In this document: positions 59,331-64,000 of the stretch, in pieces
Layout: each line of letters begins with the position of its first letter
Position numbering within the stretch: the stretch's first letter is position 1
Assembly: GCA_029204225.1 (NCBI GenBank)
Contig: CM055098.1
Coordinates: forward strand, 20,745,097 to 20,809,096
DNA: 64,000 nt
From: Diphasiastrum complanatum
Taxonomy: Eukaryota > Streptophyta > Lycopodiopsida > Lycopodiales > Lycopodiaceae
Direction of reading: 5' to 3'
The notes under the pieces: generated by a model
Seen by the model: only the letters and a program-made list of their open reading frames with translations
The model's database searches: none
Told to the model about the DNA's origin: nothing
Made by a program: the position numbers and the translations under genes

Positions 59331-60465
59331 TGATGGAAAATTCTCAAGGATGAAGGCCGGATAGAGCCGACTTGACAAGAGTAGCTATTGCTACTAACTG
59401 CGGTCTAATTCTCTTCCAGGCCTACTTCTAACAATCCATTGTAGAATTAAACTTGTAAATAGCAGATAATTTTGAGTAATATTACAGTGGAAAGATATCT
59501 ACTTTATAAACATCACAAAATAGAGCACTGAGAAGATCGCTTCTATTATTAGTGCTGAATTTATAATATTTTCTTGAGCGCTGTCTGTTTCCCAGCTCAG
59601 CGCGTTGGCGCAAGAGAGATGTTCTCCCTCACGAATAATATGACTAGCTACTACTAATCTGTAAAAACTCACTCTGGAGCTATCTCTTTGTGTCCGTGAC
59701 TGTATTAGTCTGTATCTGTGATCTCCTTCTTATTGATCAATCTAGAGAACTTATCAAGTTAAAAGATCTAATGAAAAGAAATGTATTAGGCTTAATCAAA
59801 ACTGATTCTAGTTTCCCATCGCTGTTCTCCATGCATTAGCCGCCTTCTGCCCGTTACACCCTGCCTTCACGCCACAGACCTTCGTAATTTGCCAAAAGAC
59901 ACTTTCGTGATTTTAAGGGCAGTGTCGTCTTTTCAAGGGCAATGTCGCTTTTTCAAGGTCACCTTTGCTTTTATCCAGAAGGCATTTGGCGACAGTGTCG
60001 CTTTTTTCGGAAAGGCAAAAAATGTGATAGTTGGCCAAAAAACTTTTTTTAGGCATTTGGAGATTGTGTTGCTTTTTTTCGAAGGGCAAAAAAGTGGACA
60101 GTAGGGCAGAAACCAGTTCTAAGGTCAGTGTCGCATTTCTAAGGGCAAGTGTCGCTTTTTCCCGAAATGTGAAAAATGCGACAGTAGGCCCAGAAAACAT
60201 TTCTAAGGCATTTAAAGATGGTGTCGTCTTTTTTGCAAAAAATGCAAACAATGTTGAGAGACTTGGCCAGAATCATTTTCTAAGTGTTTTTGACTTAGAA
60301 ATGAATTTTTCTCATGACCCAAAAAATGCGAACTATGTGACAAAATAGTTCAAAAATGCAGATTATGCAAAACATAGTTCAAAATGCACAGTCGCTAAAA
60401 ACAGCAAAGGAAAAACTAAGGAAAAATGCTAAGGCTTTGAAAGATATAATCTCTTAGTTTCTTCA
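59331..60465 (-). repeat. 5' LTR of element D
   Basis: Matches 53796-54993 with scattered substitutions and several small indels, including loss of one TGTCGC module near 60090. Confidence 0.85.
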
Positions 60466-60904
60466 ACATCCGTTTCGAACTTGTCCAGACAATCCCTAGC
60501 ACTTGATCTTGACTATCCTTTTGGCAAAGTCGATCTCCCTGTCTGTCATAGTTGCATACTTGGAAAGCAAACTAGGATTCCTTTTAGATCGAGTCATAGG
60601 CATGTAGAAAAAGGTCTGCTAGAAGTTGTTCATTCAGATATATGTGGACCTATGCAAACTCCTTCATTGCTAGATGCAAAGTATTTCATTACTTTTATTG
60701 ATGAATTTTTTCGAAGAACAACTATTTACTTCATTAAGCAAAAATCGGAGGCTTTCATCAGGTTCAGACAATTCAAAGACCATGCAGAAAATCAGACTGA
60801 CGAACAAATCAAAGCACTGAGGTCCAACAACGGGGGAGAATATATCTCCACCGAATTTAAGGAGTACTGCCTTAACAACGACATTGAGCAACAATACATT
60901 ACAG
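60466..60904 (+). pseudogene. Copia element E, integrase part
   Basis: Continuation of element E after element D: CHSCILGKQTRIPFRSSHRH, EVVHSDICGPMQTPSLLDAK, FITFIDEFFRRTTIYFIKQK, LRSNNGGEYISTEFKEYCLN. It matches the minus-strand integrase of element B at about 28380-28010 and stops abruptly at EQQYIT, where the LTR-like end of element F begins. Confidence 0.85.
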
Positions 60905-61140
60905 TTAAGAAAACACAATTGAAAACACCCGACTAGATCAATCACCATATCACAAAGTCAAGTGCTACTTCAAACTGTATATTCAAAAACTGCTTGTAAG
61001 TACAAAGATGAGTTCCTTAAAAACACTCAAAGGGCTCATAAAAGAAAGATGGCCCGATAACTCTAGAAGTAAGCACACGTGGTGCCGTCGAAATAGGAAA
61101 GCACTCTATAAGTCGATCATTGCTATTTTAACTCTCTCCC
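60905..61140 (-). repeat. Probable 3' LTR of element F
   Basis: About 230 bases between the truncated integrase of E and the RNase H end of F. On the minus strand a purine tract (TTGAGGGAGAGAG, near 61145-61133) is followed by TTAAAATAGCAATGATCGAC. Exact ends are not fixed, as the partner LTR lies outside the window. Confidence 0.5.
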
Positions 61141-64000
61141 TCAATGATCAACGTCACTTTTCATTTTAGAGTATACTCTATTCATGGAACATACCTCCAT
61201 GATAGCATTACAAGTAAAAGCTTTTTACATAACTTGGTCTAAGCCAAATTTGGCTCTAAAAGTTTCAAACTTTTCTTTACTTAAAGCTTTTGTAAATATA
61301 TCAGCAACTTGTAACAACGTAGAACAATGTACAATACCAATGTCTTCAGATTGTAATTTTTCACGCACAAAGTGATATTTTACTTCAATATGTTTTGTAC
61401 TTGCATGAAAGATTGGATTTTTAGCCAATTGTATTCCGCTTTGACTGTCACAGAAAATAACAATGGGATTTACCTGCTTCATGCCAATCTCACATAACAA
61501 CTTATGTAGCCAAATAGCTTCTTGGGTAGCAGAACTCAACGCTTTATATTCGGCTTCTGTGGAAGAAAGAGAAATAGTATCTTGCTTCTTGCTAGACCAT
61601 GAAAAACAGCCGCTACCAAAATTGAAGGTATAACCTGTTGTTGACTTTCTATCATCTATACTTTCAACCCAATCAGTGTCAACATAACCTTGCAACTTAG
61701 GTAAAAGACTTTGTCTTTTGTAGACTAGACCAAGATTCAGTGTACCTTTTACATACCTCAAAATCCTTTTTGCAGCTTTCCAACGGTTCAAAGTGGTGAT
61801 GACATGAATTGGCTAATCAAACTTACAGCATAGCAGATATCAGGACGTGTAGTTGTAAGATATATTAAACTTCCAACTAGCTGACGAAATAGTGTAGCAT
61901 CAACATGTGCACTATCATCAATATGAGATAATTTCTTACTAGCTTCACAAGGGGTGATGGAAGGTTTGCACTCTGTCATGTGAAATCTCTCCAATATCTC
62001 GCCTACATACTTGTTTTGACATAACCTGATATCACTGCTAGTTTGCCATAAAGTGCTTTGCGTAGTCTACATACTTTCTGTTCTTGCCCTTTTGCCATGA
62101 AGCCCTGCGGTTGGACCATGTAAACTTCTTCTTCTAAGTCACCATTCAAAAATGCAGACTTCACATGCATTTGATGGATTTTTCACCCAAAATGAGATGC
62201 TAAGGCAATGATAAGGCGTAGCATAGTCCACTTAGCCACTAGAGCAAATGTCTCTTCATAGTCAATTCATTTGCTTTGCTCATAACCCTTCACTACTAGG
62301 CGTGCCTTATACTTTGCTATTGTGCCATCCGCATGAAACTTTGTTCTAAACACCCATTTGTTATCAATGGGTTTCTTTCCAAGTGGTAGATCAACCAACT
62401 CCCATGTATCATGTCTTTGGATGGATTCTATCTCTTCTTCCATTGCCCTTTGCCACTCTTTGTGATATTTTGTCTCATCAAAGGTTGATGGCTCTTGACA
62501 CTTCAAAATGTCAGTCATTAGGGCATAGTTCACATGATAACGATCGGGAGACTTCCTTTCCCGTGTTGATCTTCTCACTTCACTTTGCGTCCTTCATGAT
62601 CTTTTCATACCATTTTGGTATCTTAGATTCAGGTGATACACTACGTGGAGAGTACGTATCCCAAGGAGTGTCCAAGTAATGTCTCTTACTTCCAACCGGT
62701 TTCTCCTTCATTGCTCCTATTGGCAAGTACCTCCCCCTAGGATCTTGAATAGGTGGTGTTCTTTCATATTTGCCCTCTCGACTTTCGTCTTCACGTGCAT
62801 CATTTTCTGGAGCATCTTCTTCATTCTCTTCCTCCAGAATTGTGGGAAGTCTCTTGATGCTTTCACCTCTTGCATGGTCTTCATCTTCATACCTATGCGT
62901 TTCATCAAAGATCACATCTTTTCTAATGTGAATCTTGTTCATTACAGGATCAAAACACCTGTAAGCTTTCGTTCTTTCATCATAACTGACGAAGATACAC
63001 TTGATTGCTTTGGCATCAAGTTTCTTTCGCTCCTCCTTTGGCACATGTACATAGGCCTTACATCCAATGACACGAAATTTGTCGATTTTTGGCTTTATTC
63101 CAGTAAATGCTTCTTCAGGAGTCACATTTGGAACCGCAACTGTAGGTCACCTGTTTTGCAAGAACGTTGCCGCACTGCATGCTTCCGACCAAAGTGAATC
63201 GGTCAAGCCCATTTGCTTCATTATGGAGCGTGCACTCTCCGTAATAGTTCTGCTTTTCCGTTTAGCTACACCATTACTATGCGGCGTGTGTGATTGTGTG
63301 AATTGTCTTTTAATGCCGTGTTCTTTGCAAAAGTCTTCAAAATCATCAGATTTATATTCAACCCCTCTATCAGATCTTAGCACTTTTATGCGTGCATCTA
63401 GTTGGTTCTCTACCAAAGTTTTGAACTCCTTGAAGCGAGCAAAAGCGTCAGATTTCTTCTTCAAGAAATAAATCCATGTCCTTCTAGAGTAATCATCTAT
63501 GAAAGTCATAAAATAATATGCTTTCTCCAACGACATGGTCTTCATTGGGCCGCATAGGTCGCTGTGAATTAGTTCCAGCGGTTTCTTAGCTCTTGCAGCT
63601 CTACCTTTTTTTAATGTCTCTCTGTGATGCTTTCCCATGATGCATCCTCCACATATTGCATGGTGATCATCCTGCAATGCTGGTAACCCTATTACCATCT
63701 TCAGCTTCGCCATCAATCTCAAGCTCCCATAGTCCAAATGACGAAGTCTTCTGTGCCATAACTCGGATTGAGATGCTGTTGAGATAGCCAAACCATATTC
63801 ACGTGGTTTTGCAGCATCCAATTTATAAAGGCCACAGTTACTATATCTATAACCCTTCGTCACCACTTTGTGGTTATGGTTCATATCCTTCATAAGGCAT
63901 CCATCCTTGACAAATTCAACTTTAAGATGTTGATTTGCCATTACACCAACATAAAGCAAACTCTTTTTGAGTCCAAGAACATAAAGTACATTAGGGATAT
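61141..64000 (-). pseudogene. Copia element F Pol (runs off the window)
   Basis: Minus strand, from the window edge: end of protease and pre-integrase (MKDMNHNHKVVTKGYRYSNC, LWHRRLRHLDYGSLRLM), integrase (HSDLCGPMKTMSLEKAYYFM, FIDDYSRRTWIYFLKKKSDA, VLRSDRGVEYKS, HSNGVAKRKSRTI with Lys for the usual Glu), a linker (63125-62580), RT start (EWQRAMEEEIESIQRHDTWE, NKWVFRTKFHADGTIAKYK), broken RT centre (62266-62000), RT end (FRQLVGSLIYLTTTRPDICY) and RNase H (GYVDTDWVESIDDRKSTTGY to ADIFTKALSKEKFETF). A frame change near 63147 and stops in RT show it is defective. Confidence 0.88.

Larger units (their letters stand above)
53796..60465 (-). mobile_element. Ty1/copia element D, near full length, defective
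   Basis: A 6.7-kb minus-strand element with LTRs of 1198 (53796-54993) and about 1135 bases (59331-60465), primer site complement GCTCTGATACCA at 59303-59314, and purine-tract complement GCTCTCTCTC at 54994. Coding order on the minus strand is gag, protease, integrase, reverse transcriptase, RNase H. It splits element E: the pre-integrase reading of E resumes after 60465. TTTCG occurs on both flanks, but on the right it is 7 bases beyond the apparent LTR end, so the target duplication is not certain. Confidence 0.88.

Noticed and set aside
53796-60465. A firm 5-base target duplication for element D
   Set aside because: TTTCG is present on both sides but not next to the right LTR end, so I do not claim it.

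Overview
The window is nuclear DNA of a land plant. It carries Ty1/copia elements with plant-type initiator-tRNA primer sites, CACTA (En/Spm) transposase remnants, GT-AG introns, a plant-type class V (GH18) chitinase, and a nuclear gene for the mitochondrial F1-ATPase assembly factor ATP11. Gene density is very low: two convincing host genes in 64 kb. The rest is nested transposons, long CT/GA and TA microsatellites and minisatellites. A non-LTR element with a zinc finger and a candidate restriction-like nuclease hints at a seed-free plant or another large-genome lineage, but the species cannot be named from the sequence.

Layout. 0.7-7.7 kb: an old, internally deleted copia element whose gag is split by a younger copia (1374-6773) with matched LTRs and a GTACC target duplication. 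7.7-10.4 kb: non-coding, with a 160-bp tandem repeat. 10.4-20.3 kb: CACTA debris mixed with several copies of a SET-domain-like sequence, three copia fragments and long microsatellites. 21.1-24.7 kb: a spliced gene of possible transposon type flanked by palindromes of the form GCGTGGATAATCCACGC. 24.7-30.8 kb: a pile-up of one copia family, with LTR copies in both orientations and one 5' half. 33.2-40.1 kb: a non-LTR retroelement (zinc finger, reverse transcriptase, candidate nuclease) split by a 1.75-kb solo-LTR-like insert (GCACA duplication) and by a 2.6-kb copia deletion derivative (TTCTG duplication).

40.6-47.1 kb: the ATP11 gene, five exons, 246 codons. Its first intron is 4.7 kb, appears to start with GC instead of GT, and is full of retroelement pieces. 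47.8-49.1 kb: the chitinase, convergent with ATP11, with a probable last exon of 23 bases. 50.3-52.9 kb: a broken CACTA Tnp2 gene interrupted by a copia fragment. 53.1-64 kb: a three-part copia nest: one element (plus strand) split by a nearly full-length element D (minus strand, 1.1-1.2 kb LTRs), then cut off by a third element (minus strand) that runs off the window.

Almost all transposon reading frames are broken by stops or frameshifts. The observations most worth following are the repeated SET/CACTA association, the palindrome array around the spliced gene, the early-type non-LTR element, and the unusual introns of ATP11.
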